Assembly (NCBI RefSeq): GCF_016808095.1
Contig: NC_068972.1
Span: forward strand, 12,010,861 to 12,074,860
Reading direction: 5' to 3'
Length of the DNA stretch: 64,000 nt
Origin: Vigna angularis
Lineage: Eukaryota; Streptophyta; Magnoliopsida; Fabales; Fabaceae
This document shows positions 1 through 12,115 of this stretch, in pieces. The notes under the pieces are model-generated. The model ran no database searches. It saw nothing but the letters and a program-made list of their open reading frames with translations, and was not told where the DNA came from. The translations under genes and the position numbers were made by a program. Each line of letters starts with the position of its first letter. Position 1 is the first letter of the stretch.

Positions 1-179
1 TTTCATCATTTTGTAAGCCTCTTTTATATATATCTTTCGAAATAATCTCTATTTTTCTTGGAATAGAGCTTCCTAAACAATTTTTGTTCTGCATATTTTG
101 ATTTTCATATAATATATATTATTTCATTTTGGCAGTTTTTGTGGCTTTACTTATAATTGTGAAATGAATGATTTGGCAG

Positions 180-285
180 GGCTTGGAGATTGTTTATGAT
201 AAAACTATATGATATGGGTCTTCTAAAGCCAAAGACTGTGGCTGCATGCGCTGCCATTCTTCAACAATACAGGGAACAGAAATAA
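180..285 (+). CDS. Terminal coding exon of an unrecognised gene (partial)
   Basis: A 3' splice site (TTGGCAG) just before base 180 opens a frame of 34 codons from base 181 that ends with TAA at 283-285. It reads AWRLFMIKLYDMGLLK and ends in a charged tail, QQYREQK. The codon use and mixed composition look coding, unlike the surrounding AT-rich DNA, and an AATAAAAG-like polyadenylation motif lies about 40 bases downstream. The upstream exons lie before the window. I do not recognise the family. The exon lies tail to tail with the oleosin gene further right. Confidence 0.45.
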
Positions 286-1420
286 GATCCAAAAGCTAAG
301 GCCTTTCCTAACCCTTTTTCAAAATAAAAGAAACAAATGAGAAAGAAAAAAACTTCTCTTTGTTGTACTTTACTACTTTCCAACTTTTAATTGCTATCTT
401 TGTTGTACTATTACTACCTTCCAACTTTCAATTGCTCCTTTGTTGTGTGGAGCTGAAGCAAGCTATCAGTTTCATGTATTTTCTATTTATTTCTGTTTCA
501 TATATTTTCTATTTATTTCTGTTAACAGAGATTTTCAGGTTCACATTTTCAATTTATGATTCAAATTTAGTAAATTTACCATTTGTTTCGACTATATATG
601 CTCACATTTTCAATTCATGATTCAAAGCTCATATTTTCAATTCATGATTAAACTCAGTAAATTTAAATTCAGTAAATTTAAATTCAGTAAATTTACTATT
701 TGTTTGGACTATATATGCTGTGAATACAATGTTTAATTTTGTTTGGACTATATATGCTGTGAATACAATGTTTAATTTCGTGACTGAGATTCTGCCTTGG
801 AAAATTCAGTTCCTGCAAAATAATGTATCTTGATTTAGCCTATGATTATCCCGTCTCTTATCATTTCGTCACATATTGGATAAGTATGTCATACGTCTCT
901 TACATCATTTATGTGTATTTCTCGTTAAAACATTTCTATCTCCTTTTTATGACGTCTCTTACACCACAAACTATATTTCATTGAACCTATTCTCCCATTT
1001 TATATACCAACAATCTCTTGAGTTATACATATTGTTTCACTTGGCTATTCCAACAAAACAAGGATTTCCCAGCGAACACTTAGAATTTGTATTTTTTTAA
1101 AAATAGGAATAAAGAAAAGGGGAGTTTTTCTACACAACAGGTTTTCTTCCTGCATTCTTTTGACATTAATCCCTACCCCGACCCCAATATAATATAAAGT
1201 ATAATATAAAGATAGATAGTTTAATATAATATAAAGATATATACCCGCTATCGATAATTTAATATAAGGATATATTTTCAAGCTATGCATTTTTATAATC
1301 TCATTAAAAAATTAGTCACCATGATTCAAAATAGTTGTTTTAATTCTATCAAAATAAATCAAATTTGTTTTTCAAAATGGGTCATGAGAATGGTTAAAAA
1401 CAATTTTAAAGCTAAAGAAA

Positions 1421-1493
<73 letters not shown>

Positions 1494-1724
1494 TTTAAGA
1501 AAAAATAAGAAAAGGAAAAGTAAATGTAAATTGCACTTGATATATATATATATATATAAAGAGTAGAGAAGAACAAGCAGCAAGCAGAATCATAAAATTG
1601 GATATTAACTTTAAAAAAATGCAACAGACAAATAGATTTTCTTAATTCACTGAAAACACTAACAAAAGTGATGATGAGAAAACTCAAAATCGATGAGAAC
1701 ATAGGAAAACTACATTTAACTTTG
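286..1724. other. Intergenic, AT-rich, with short tandem duplications
   Basis: No supported gene. Several small direct duplications are visible: an approximately 40-bp unit beginning CTTTGTTGTACT repeated at about 359-440, an ATTCAGTAAATTTAA unit three times at about 650-690, and a 39-bp unit beginning GTTTGGACTATATATG twice at about 702-779. A long (TA)n tract follows at 1422-1489 and a short one near 1540-1558. Short reading frames here are low-complexity (poly Ile-Tyr) and are not genes. Confidence 0.6.
1422..1489. repeat. (TA)n microsatellite
   Basis: An uninterrupted alternating TA tract of about 68 bases. It is responsible for the repetitive Ile-Tyr frames on both strands. Confidence 0.9.
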
Positions 1725-1727
1725 TTC

Positions 1728-1806
1728 ATTCATTTATTAATAAGTCTGAGCTCCACCACTGATTTGTTCATTCATTCATTAATAAGTCTGAGCTCCACCA
1801 CTGATT
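1728..1806. repeat. Tandem duplication of the oleosin 3' end
   Basis: The segment running from CATTCATT through AATAAGTCTGAGCTCCACC to CTGATTTG occurs twice head to tail with a period of about 42 bases. The right copy holds the last codons and stop of the oleosin. The left copy is an untranslated duplicate lying in the 3' UTR. Confidence 0.75.
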
Positions 1807-2237
1807 TGCTGGGTTAGTCCATAGTCCTTGATCTCTCGTGCTTTGTTCAAGAGCATGTGACGAGCACTGTCCAATTGATCAGCACCAGGTGGGTGCTTCC
1901 CAGTCACATATCCATATATCCATGCCAACACAGTGATAGCCATCACACAAAACCCACCTGAGACCAAGAATCCAAGGTTCAGGAGGACAACTGCGATGAC
2001 TGCAGGAACCAAAACAGGACTGAAAATGATAAATAGTGGAGTAACAACTGTCAGAGAAATGACTGTGCCGGTCAAGATTAAGGCAGCAAGGACAAGGAGG
2101 GAGCCACCGGTGGTGACAGCTGTGGCTGCCTTAGCCACCTGGGTGCAAAGGGTTTGTTGGTGTGGATCATCACGGTAGCGAAAGCGAAAGGATGGTTGAG
2201 TAGATTGTGATTGTTGGTGGTAGGAAAAGTCAGCCAT
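1779..2237 (-). CDS. Oleosin (seed oil-body structural protein)
   Basis: Oleosins coat seed oil bodies: a long hydrophobic hairpin sits in the triacylglycerol core and amphipathic ends lie on the surface, preventing coalescence. This 152-residue single-exon protein has the usual three parts: a polar N-terminus (1-38), an uncharged hydrophobic stretch (about 40-110), and an amphipathic C-terminus ending SGGAQTY. The diagnostic proline knot is present as [12 protein letters not shown] at residues 67-78 (pattern P-x5-SP-x3-P). The length fits a low-molecular-weight oleosin. The ATG at 2237 is the first in frame, about 70 bases downstream of a TATATAA box, with an RY element further upstream. The reading frame looks intact. 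The gene lies just outside the duplicated segment, so only one copy is seen here. Confidence 0.95.
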   Translation of the reverse strand: MADFSYHQQSQSTQPSFRFRYRDDPHQQTLCTQVAKAATAVTTGGSLLVLAALILTGTVISLTVVTPLFIIFSPVLVPAVIAVVLLNLGFLVSGGFCVMAITVLAWIYGYVTGKHPPGADQLDSARHMLLNKAREIKDYGLTQQISGGAQTY

Positions 2238-2307
2238 GGTGGTGAAAAATGAGAGAAAAGTGAAGGGTTAGTGGCCAATGTGGTGGAGTTTGATGTGCAG
2301 GAAATGA

Positions 2308-2314
2308 TTATATA
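2308..2314 (-). promoter_or_regulatory. TATA box of the oleosin gene
   Basis: TATATAA on the minus strand, 71-77 bases upstream of the oleosin ATG, a normal distance for a plant TATA box with a short 5' UTR. Confidence 0.6.
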
Positions 2315-2387
2315 TGGAGGATAGAGTAAGTGGAGGGTTGGGTGGCAGGACCTAAAGGAATGGTGTGACACTTGTTGAAGAGCTTTT

Positions 2388-2395
2388 CATGCATG
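2388..2395 (-). promoter_or_regulatory. RY element (CATGCATG) in the oleosin promoter
   Basis: A palindromic CATGCATG about 150 bases upstream of the oleosin start. RY elements bind B3 factors (ABI3, FUS3, LEC2) and drive seed-maturation expression, which fits an oleosin. The motif is seen directly; its function here is inferred. Confidence 0.55.
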
Positions 2396-2620
2396 GCTTG
2401 CATGTAAAACCTATGTGTTCCTTTTATGACACGTTAGGTCTTTGTATGTATTTTTGTTTCTGGCATAGTTTCGGATTTGATAAGAATCCAAGGTCTGTGC
2501 AACGGTGTTATACTATACTTAGGTGGCTTTTGTTTTTGTAACTCTAGTGAAAAGGAACGGTACTGAAATGACTTCTTATACCAAGATAAAAGGTTCTACT
2601 TTATGTAACAATTATATCTA

Positions 2621-2666
2621 CACTGTTACTAAGTTATATAATACACTGTTACTAAGTTATATAATA
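2621..2666. repeat. 23-bp direct repeat, two copies
   Basis: CACTGTTACTAAGTTATATA plus AATA-type ends is repeated perfectly at 2621-2643 and 2644-2666. The rest of 2400-2790 holds no supported gene. Confidence 0.8.
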
Positions 2667-3620
2667 TATAGAGTAATTCCTTATATATAATTTTGAAGCT
2701 CATGTGCTTCATGCCCGCATCATAACCCCCTAATTCAGAAAAGATTCGATAGGCCCAAAGTGGACAATCAGATGTTATAAGATGTTATAGCATGTTTGCA
2801 ATGAATTTAATAAAGAAGGCATTTGCCTAATAGTAGACACGTGAAATATAATGATTGGAGTTTTGTCGGAAAATTCCGAAAGCTCATATTAAATACGATG
2901 GCGACGTTGCAGCGTGCCTAGGTTCTTGCCATTAACTAATTAATTAATTAATTAGTTAACTCCGTCCACTGTGCCTAATTTAATCGGAAGATAAGTTGAA
3001 GGAGATATCAGACAATTTTTTCCTAAATTCAATAATAAGCCTACAAATTAAGATGTCACCCTATTGATTAAAATATTTTTATAATTATATTTTTCTAAAT
3101 CGAGTATAACTTTTTTTATTAAACTTTATATTTTTATGATAAATATTCTACAATTATATAAAAAACGATTTCTTTGATGTTATGAGTTTTTTATTCATCA
3201 AACTTAAACTCAAAGTAAAGGTTAAATGATAAACACGAAAGTGTTTGTATTTATCTCACAACTTTGTTTGCTGTAAAACAAAAACTACTTTGTTAATAGG
3301 ATTTATTATTTTATAGACTGATAGGTAAAAAGTTTTACGCTAATAACCATTCAAATTTATGATTAACATAATATTTTAAAGAGCGTTATTGTAAAATTAA
3401 CAAATTTACTGTATATGACAGATTATAATAATCTGATAAAACTATTTAGACATGCAATGCATACATTGTTTTCTCTAAAAGTACTTTTATTAAGAACAAG
3501 CTAATATATTCAATGCATTAAAACCTTTAATTAAGAAACTAATTTAACAATAGCGCCTTTATATTTTTCTGACAAATTGGGGAAGATTTAGAACAATTTA
3601 TCATAGTTAAACTTTTAAAA

Positions 3621-3981
3621 GCTTAAATATGTTTTTAATTTATTAATTTTGATACAAAAATTGATTTTTTTATTATGTAAAATTTGGTATATTTTTATTT
3701 TCAAATTTTAAAAATAAATTAATATAATCATTTTAATCAAGTTATTTTAATTATTTTTAATTTATCAAAAATATTTTTAATTAACATTAAAACAAAAACA
3801 TATCAAATAATATAAACAACTCAAATATTAACATAAAATATATTTAATATATAAAAAATAAGTATTATTGAATAAGAAAATTTATATCAATTCAATTTTA
3901 AAATTAAAAAAAAATTATCAAAAATTTAAATAAAAATAAATTTCAATTTCAAAAAAATTAAAAACTAAAAATATTTTAACC
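3621..3981. mobile_element. Legume-type MITE, copy 1
   Basis: An AT-rich 361-bp element with imperfect terminal inverted repeats. The left end reads GCTTAAATATGTTTTTAATT and the right end, reverse complemented, GGTTAAAATATTTTTAGTTT. No coding capacity. The same element is at 48579-48922, and a third copy begins near 36645. Elements with these termini are abundant in legume introns and intergenic DNA; I assign it as a MITE from structure only. Confidence 0.6.
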
Positions 3982-6082
3982 TAATTTTTTATTCATCATC
4001 GTGTTAAAGTATGAAGGATTTAAAATAAAGTAGTATTTGCGTGAACCGAAATGGTTGGTACCAAGAGGCTAATATCTTAGATATTATATTTGGTTTGGAA
4101 ATGGAATTTTTAAAAGGAAAGTAAAAACGATATGTAGTATCTTAATAGTCTTTGTATTAATTTATAATTACTCTCTATGCTTAGCTCATTAACTAAATTT
4201 AGTGATTACGTCATATTAGTACGTAGGGTGGAGTAATTGTGGGACTAAAAAATTAAAAAAATCATAGTTCACGTCTCACGTTCTCACTTCGCGTTAGAAT
4301 CTGTTTTTTCATCTATCTGCAAGCAAAATTAATTGCATCAAACGCGCTTATGTGATCTTGTCCCTAGTAGTCACATCACACGTACAGTAAAGTGACTTAC
4401 CTTTGCCAATATAAATGTACCCGTACATAAAACAAAACCTTCAATGATCCCTTATACGTGTCGAATGATCGTTAAAACACCGATCATAGAGAAATTAATG
4501 AACAAATATTTGTTTTTTAAAATACCATTTAATTAAATGTAAATAAAAAACATGAAGAAACAATTTTTCAAGAGGCCTGCAACATCAAAGAATTTGAAGA
4601 ACATTCTTCAAAAGCAACAGTGACAATGAGACTTAATCTAAGTTTAAGGGGAATGATTTTTTTTTCTTTTTAGGAATATATATACGTATCATAAAAATAA
4701 CAAAATCCTTTGTTAACGTTCGGTTTATAAAACTTGTGAAAAGAACAAATAAATTGAAACTAAAATAGTAAGATAAGAATTAATAATAAAATCATTGTAA
4801 TTCAAATACGCTTTCAAAATTCATGAACACGTGGATCTATTATAAACAATTTCTATCATATATAAATATATAATGTATTTTCTATTTTAAATTTTCACTT
4901 TCTCACTCTGAAAAATTAGATGTATAATTTATTTTTTACGAGTGATGTTATTTTTATTTTTTTCAACGAAAAATTAATAAGAGAAAAATTTCTCAACTCA
5001 AAAGTTTAGAAAACCTATTTTCTACCCAATGTGCTCTAAATTATAAAAGTAATCATAATATGAAGTTTTTATTAAGAAATGTGCCATTTAATGTCATTAT
5101 TACGTTAAATTGTATTAATCCATTTTACTATTATTTTTAATGGAATCATGATCATGGTGTTAATAAAAAGTTAAACAGTCTCATTAAATGTTGTATTTGT
5201 TTTTGTTTTATTTTATCATGGGGATGAGAGAAACGTGGGACAAAGGTGAGAAAGGGGAGGAAAGAAAACGTTAATTTTCATATTTGTACCCGCCAAAACA
5301 TTTATTACGTGTGAAACCACATACTTTTGTTCGTCATGTTTCATGGAGTTTAATACAAACATTTATGATTTGTCTTTGAGAATAAAAACTCGTGGCTCTT
5401 TTCAATAACCACGTTTTGTTGTCGTGTACTCATATAGTCATGAAATTAAAGAGAGAAATATCACTCAATAATGAATGACATAGATAATAAGGCCAAATAA
5501 ATCCTTTAAAACAATTAGTGATGCTTCTCTTCGTTTTCTCATGGTATGTTTAGTTTATGATTTTTTAAAGATTTTATATTGAGAGATAAAATAAACTTTA
5601 ACATATAAACTTATGTAACCTTTATTTTATAAATATTTGTAATATTTAAATTAAATTTAAAGTTTAATTTTTTTATATTTTTGTATGCTGATTTTTATAT
5701 TTGGGTCTTAGTGTTGAATAAAATCTATAAAAATATTTTGATATTCAAGTTAGTGTTTTTGAGTTTGTTTTCTTAAGAAAGATTAATTAAAAAAAAAAAA
5801 TTTATCTCAAGTGTTTATCTATTTATATTGTTTCTTATAAGATAATTTACTATTCAAGTATGATTAAGGAAAGCTCAAATATGACTTAAGATAATTATTT
5901 ATCCATAATGTTTACTGAATCGTGTTTATGTACATGTTGTATTAGTTGAGCCTTTGATTATTATTAGTCAAAATTAAACATTTTCGACTTAAACGTGTCT
6001 AAAATTTTATGTCGTGATGTGAAAGTCTTACTTAATTATTGACATAAATATCCTACCATAAAAAGAAAATATTAAAAGTGCT

Positions 6083-6395
6083 AAGAAGTAAATTTTAAAT
6101 CTAATTCAATCTTATAAAGTCATTTTGTAACGTGACAGTTTGTACTAACGTATATACTTTAAATTGGTTTATCTTTATTTAATATAAGATTTCTAACACA
6201 CCCCCTCATATCGACGTATATACATATCAAATATGTGACGACATATTAATAGGTGATTCGATAACCACATGCTAAACTCATCATAAAATAAATTTTGTTA
6301 AAATAAACTTAAACTCACGACTTTGATATCATATTAAGAAATGAACTTTAAATATAATTCAATCTTACAAAATTAGTTTATAAAATAACATTTAC
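6083..6395. repeat. Dispersed legume repeat with short direct terminal repeats
   Basis: Two copies of a roughly 60-bp sequence (AAGAAGTAAATTTTAAAT and AAGAAATGAACTTTAAAT types, each followed by AATTCAATCTTA) flank a core holding TTTCTAACACACCCCCTCAT. The layout resembles a widespread non-coding legume repeat related to retrotransposon termini. The matching copy is near 53565-53875. Confidence 0.45.
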
Positions 6396-9300
6396 ATCTT
6401 TTTTATATTTATATATATATATATATATTATATTATAAATTAGTCTCTATAAGACTTTTTAAATAAAATGTCAAATACAAGTTACCATGAATATCATTTC
6501 AAAATAAAAAAATATCATGCAACCCAATTAACAATTTTCTATGTAGTACAATTATAATAATAAAAAAATTTAATGATATTTTAACAAAAATAAAATTATT
6601 AAATATGACTTATAGTTTTATTTTTATTTTTCAGACTACAGTTATAAACAATTCTTAAAAACGAATGTAGGTGGTAATTAGTTTTTTTTTTAATTAATTA
6701 AAGAGATAAAATTTGCTTTCACTTGGGAAAGCAAGTTTCGGCTTGAATTTGGTGATCCACGTGCTTTGTGGACTACTTGCTATCCTAACAACTAATGTTG
6801 TTTCAAAACTACTAAAATAACATCGAATTTGATACAATTTTAAAAAGAGGAAAAATTATTATTTACACTTACGACCTTTTAGAGTGAGGTAGTAAAATAA
6901 TTTATATTTTAAATGTGAAAAGATAGAAATATTAAAACAAATAAATTCATTAACAAAATCAAATTTTCACTTTTTACACTATTTTTAATAATCACATACA
7001 TTAATTATTATTTATGGCTTTATTTTTAAAATTAATATTTGTAAATATTGTCACTGTCAAGACTATTATTACCATTCAAGATGATGTAGCTGAATGCATG
7101 GTATTCAGTAGTTGAACGGAGGAGATCCCACAAAGTTATTGAGCCTGACCCATTTATTTGCTTTATTTTTCATAAATCTTGTAATTGTAAACCTAATTTA
7201 TTGATCAATTTGAAATATCATATAGTGTAGTCACGAGCGCAGGTCATTTTGATTGAACAACATAAATATTGTGTTCTTGTCATTTTACTTTTATTTTGTA
7301 ATTACTTGTGTGTTTGTGATCTCTAACATACATATATAAAATATTTTCTTCCAATTTATCTTTGATCTCTCACGACTTAAATCCTCTGTCTGAAATATTA
7401 TTTTTTTCTTGTAATATAAGATCATTATATTTGTAAAACATCACACACAAAAAATGCTATAAGCTAAATTTATTTTAAATAGATTCATATAAGCACATAC
7501 TTTCACAACTTATCTATATACAGGCGATATCATTCACAAATAAACTCATTCTTCTAATCATATCACAACAAAGAATCAAGTGTCTAACATCTCTCAATCT
7601 AATCAATTACCTCGCATGCCATAAAACATTGATATCACATCAACACAAACACTTCACTCTATTTTTGAAAGACTCGTGTATTAAATTAGACTCAAATAAT
7701 ATATTATACTCATTTCACTATTCACAAAACAACAATATAATTAAATCAAACCTCTCATTCTAAATTCAAAAGTTATTATATATTAAACACAAATACTTTC
7801 TATACCAATTATCAACTTTAATGACCACCTCACCTCCATATTCAAGTCCTTTAATATAGAGTATTAGAAGGAAAGGAAATGTCTTTCCTTGCCTAAATGA
7901 AGCTTCTTAACTCAAATTACGCTTCAAGAATCCTTACTCTAACAAGATGCAATACTTGTACATCCAAATAAGATGAAAGATCACATACTTTAACAATCCT
8001 AGAAAGGCTCAAATATTATCTTCAACTTAACTGAGCCACATGCAAGGAATACGTCCCGTGTATGTAAAGCTTCTAAAATGGTTTAAGAAAAGAGTAAAAG
8101 ATGAATTTACTCTAGTTAAGATTCTGATTTGATACATTATAATATTGAATATCCTACCTGCTAACGTCATTGACTATTGATGAAAAATTTATGAAATCAC
8201 CTCAAATTATAGCAAATACCCACTGTACTGATTTTATTAATATACTATCGATATATATTTATACATATACTTAAATTTTCTATATAATATTAATCTTTAG
8301 TTTTATTAGATATAATATTTATTAAATTTTATAAACTTAATATTTTTATATGTTATTCCTATATCTTTTGTAATTAATTTTATTAACAACAATTTCTTAA
8401 TATAAATTCAATTAAATAAATGTATGATTATTATACTAATATTTATAATAAATATATCATATTTAGTAAATAAAATAATTTATATTATATAAGAAAATTA
8501 TTAGTATATACATAAGAAATATTTCAATATAATTAATACACTACAAAAATACGTAATTTTAGTAGGGGTTATTTTTGACATTACCGGGGTTTTAACCCCC
8601 GAAAAATATGTTTTCCGCGGTTACAAGAACCATTGGGAAAACCAGCGTCACAAAATTACCGACGGTTTTAGCGGAGGTTTTGTGAAAACCGCCGGTATTA
8701 GCGAGGGTTTTCCCAAAACCGCCGGAACTAACCAGGGTTAGAAGAAACCGCCGACATTTACAGAGGTTTTGTTGAAACCGCCGGTATTTGCAGAGATTTT
8801 ATTGAAACTGCCGGTATTTGTAGAGGTTTTCAAAATCGAGGTTTCAAAACCGCCGGAAATGCAATGTAGATTTTTTTTTGTATTATTTATAATTTATTTG
8901 ATTATGATAAAAACTCTTTAATATATCAATCACACAATCAAATAATTTGAAATTAAAATTAAATATTATAAAATAAATAGTAATCATGATCTAATACAAC
9001 AAATTGTTCAAATAATGTAGTACATTTATACTTAATTACACCTTCTAATAAACTAATATATAAACTAATAAAGTCCTCTTTACAACCTATGATATAATAG
9101 TAACCTCACATAATTACTGAAAAAATTCCATTAAAATGTTCTAAAGTCTAAAAATCCAGTAGAGTTGTTGGGTGAGCCCTTCTATTGAGTTTGACATTAT
9201 CTCTTTTTTTCCTTTGATGACCCAATAGTATCCTTGTAGCTAACCTTAAAACAATATAAACAAATATTAAGCATCAAAATTTAGTATCCTAAAACATTGA

Positions 9301-9602
9301 ACATAATTAAAAAAACAAATGCTTAGTGAAAAATCGAACCTTGCACCGAAAGCTCCAACTTCTAGTTATTTATTTCAGCGTCCAAAGCTTCAATCAAGGA
9401 TCATCCCCCTCATCTAATTATTGATGGTAAGCAACACTGGAATTAGTTTTCTTTTAAAATGATCGAGGACTATAATACTTAACAATCAAATATGTTTAGA
9501 CAATAACCATAATCTAAGAGTAAATAAGAACTAAAATCATATATATGTTAATAATCATAATCATATATATGTTAGTAGTATATATGTTAATAACCATAAT
9601 CC

Positions 9603-9658
9603 ATCACTCCACCTGAATGTGCCATTTCCCTTAGGCAAACCTTCCTCCCGGGCCCCAT
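9603..9658 (-). pseudogene. Possible MORN-repeat fragment inside the CACTA element
   Basis: On the minus strand a short frame reads EEGLPKGNGTFRWSDGLW, which matches the MORN repeat pattern (G-x-G-x-Y/F-x-W-x-D/N-G) as found in plant phosphatidylinositol-4-phosphate 5-kinases. Only about 18 residues are visible and there is no continuing frame. It may be another captured exon piece; the assignment is tentative because the match is short. Confidence 0.35.
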
Positions 9659-10345
9659 CATATAGACAAAAAATAAATTCATATTTTTCCACCATGTCAG
9701 AACAATATTATATTATGAAAGAACAATAGCACAACTAAATTAATTAAATTGAATGTTTTGGTTATAGTATAAAATTAATAATTGTATCTTTGTTATAATA
9801 ATATTATAACAGGAAGAATTCAGGGTTTCGGGAACTTGATATAATAATAATATTATCATTTACATTGCAGAGGGATGACTAGAATATGGAGAATAACATC
9901 TAATTTCTTAACTAGAAGTAACTCTAAAACTAAATCAACTTCCACAAAATTGAAACAAACAAACAAATTAAAATCAAGGCTACACACAAAACAACAAAGA
10001 AATGTAATAGTGCCTATGAATACTAGAAATGAAATGAAAATCAACGAAAAAAGCATCACTAAAGAAAAATGACTAAATCTACAAACTAAATTCAGTAAGT
10101 CAAACCTGTAACAACATCAAATTAATAAGAAGAATTGTGATAGAATCAAACCAATTAGAATAGAGAATAACTTAAACTTTATACCTGTTGCAACATTTAA
10201 AGACAAAAAATGTTAAGCTAAATAGCATCTTCATTCCTAAAAGTAAGACATTATTATATTATTATATATGATGTTTGTCACGTTCAGTTCAATATGCATG
10301 ATTCCTTAAATGCACAAACGTTAAAAATATACAAACACAACAAAC

Positions 10346-10615
10346 CGTACGTTAGTTCTTCACCAGCCGAAACATTGGTCTTCGCAATAAGCACAATCTG
10401 ATTCTCCTCATCACTCAAGCACATAATCCTAGCAAAGCAGTTTGGCATGCACTATAACAGAACAGGTTGATTCAAAAAAAAAAGTTCTACCTTCGGCGCA
10501 AAACCAGAGTCCAAAGACAAGATTCGTCAGAATGACTTACAGAATGGTTTATTATAGGTGCAATATTGCCCTTATCCGTTGCGTCAATCATCACTTCATC
10601 ACTAATCTTGAACAA
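10346..10615 (-). pseudogene. Captured SET-domain exons (ATX3/4/5-like histone methyltransferase fragment)
   Basis: Two minus-strand exons with a retained intron encode the heart of a SET domain. Exon 10541-10615 (25 codons) reads LFKISDEVMIDATDKGN and ends INHS. A GTAAGT donor and TTATAG acceptor flank the intron 10452-10540. The next exon, 10346-10451, opens CMPNCFARIM, continues IVLIAKTNVSAGEELTY, and stops at a GT donor. The INHSCxPNC and EELTY motifs are the cofactor- and substrate-binding signatures of SET methyltransferases, and the wording is closest to plant ATX3/4/5-type H3K4 methyltransferases. The rest of the gene is absent and there is no start codon, so it is a transduplicated fragment. 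Retained introns indicate capture at the DNA level. Confidence 0.8.
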
Positions 10616-12027
10616 CTGCATAGTTTATATCATTTGGCATTTAGATCGTAGTACAATGAATCCCAACGTTAACACTAAACATCTGTTGTAGAAATCTGAA
10701 CAACATGAACTAGAGGTACAAATGGAACATGATAGAATAGGTAGAACACCAAAGTTCAAGTCACAATTCCCCATGTCCCCAACTAAAAAGTTTAGCTTTG
10801 GCAGATTGACTGTCTTGGAAAGGGAGGGTGAATCAATTCGCAGACATGAAAAATGGAACTGCCTAACCTTAATATTTAAGACCCAAGTAGAATTAATGAG
10901 AATAAAAAGGACTATTTATCTAAAATCAAATTTTGATAAATCTCAATATTTATAGAACTTCATAAAAACTATGAATTTTATACAGCAGTAGCAGAGCACC
11001 CTAGGAAAGGAGCTCTATCGTCATAAAAAAATTAAATCGGGAAGGAGAAACTTTCAGAAAATGAGAACCTTTTTTTCTGAGATGAAAATAAAGCACTAAT
11101 AAAAGATGGAAAGGTTTTCTCTCATTGCTAATTAGATCTTGAAACAACTACCATTCAATTGAATCGACAGTAGAGAGAATGAGAGACATACCAGAAATGA
11201 ACCAAACAACTAAATCAGTTATCACTTCCACAGTTCGCAACAGCTAATAAAGCAGTACATTCCTCTTATCCGTTGGATTCTTCCCTTGGAACTTCTGAGG
11301 TTTGAATGGCATTCAGCAAGTGGAGAGCTTCAAATTTCAAGGAATTGTGCAAGACAACAAATTGCCTTGCTATTGCTGCCACTTGTAGAGGAACGAGTCA
11401 AAAATATTGCTTCACCAAAGACATTATATATGTTTATTTACCATGATGCAAGATTAGTTAATAAAAATGAAAACAAATTAAGTACTAAATAGAAATATTA
11501 TAGAAGCACACTTACAATAACTGAAATGTCAAATAAGTCATTATTCTGGAATATTTCAAAGGACATCCTACCCAGAATCAATTGCAGAAGTTTGAAAGAT
11601 AATTCCATCAAATGTGAACCTGCAAATTAGGAAGAAGTGTCTATCATCACAATGCTTCTATCATAGTGTCTTCAAAATAACTCCATGAAACAAAGGAAGA
11701 AGTGTTCCTGTGTGATGGAAGAAGGAGGGCTTGTTGGCGTATAAGTTGAGGTACTCCAGCAATGCGACTTCCGCTTCTTTTACGGTGCCAGATTTCCTGC
11801 TCTCGAATTTAAGGTTTTGGCAGGGGAAATGCAAGTGATAATGGAATAACATAGATGACTGTTTGTGATAGTGTGGTTGTGGATGATCTGTGACTAGAGG
11901 GGGAAGGTCTCATCAAATTCTCTATGAATGATGGAAGACATGGAAAACCCTCAGCAGATAAGATGAAGATTGAAGAGATAAGATGAACATACCAGGGAGA
12001 CGGAACTGATAAAAATCGCCTCAACAG

Positions 12028-12115
12028 AGTCCTCGCCGCCTCGACCTCGCCGTCTCGACCTCGCCACCTCGTCGCCTCCACCTCGCCGCCTCCACCTCGC
12101 CGCCTCCACCTCGAC
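12028..12115. repeat. GC-rich short tandem repeat within the CACTA element
   Basis: Repeats of a CACCTCGCCGCCTC-type unit of 12-15 bases, about six imperfect copies, standing out as an island of high GC in AT-rich DNA. Confidence 0.7.

Larger units (their letters stand above)
2790..8538. other. Intergenic repeat-rich DNA, copy 1
   Basis: No gene supported. The stretch holds a perfect 28-bp AT palindrome at 2932-2959, a MITE at 3621-3981, a repeat with about 60-bp direct ends at 6083-6395, and an (AT)n tract at about 6408-6428. All of it is matched in copy 2, where the palindrome is shorter and the TTA at 5515-5517 is the unoccupied site of the Harbinger-like pair. Confidence 0.6.

Noticed and set aside
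1285..1729. Overlapping frames with long Ile-Tyr runs on both strands
   Set aside because: They are translations of the (TA)n tract; no domain and no coding composition.
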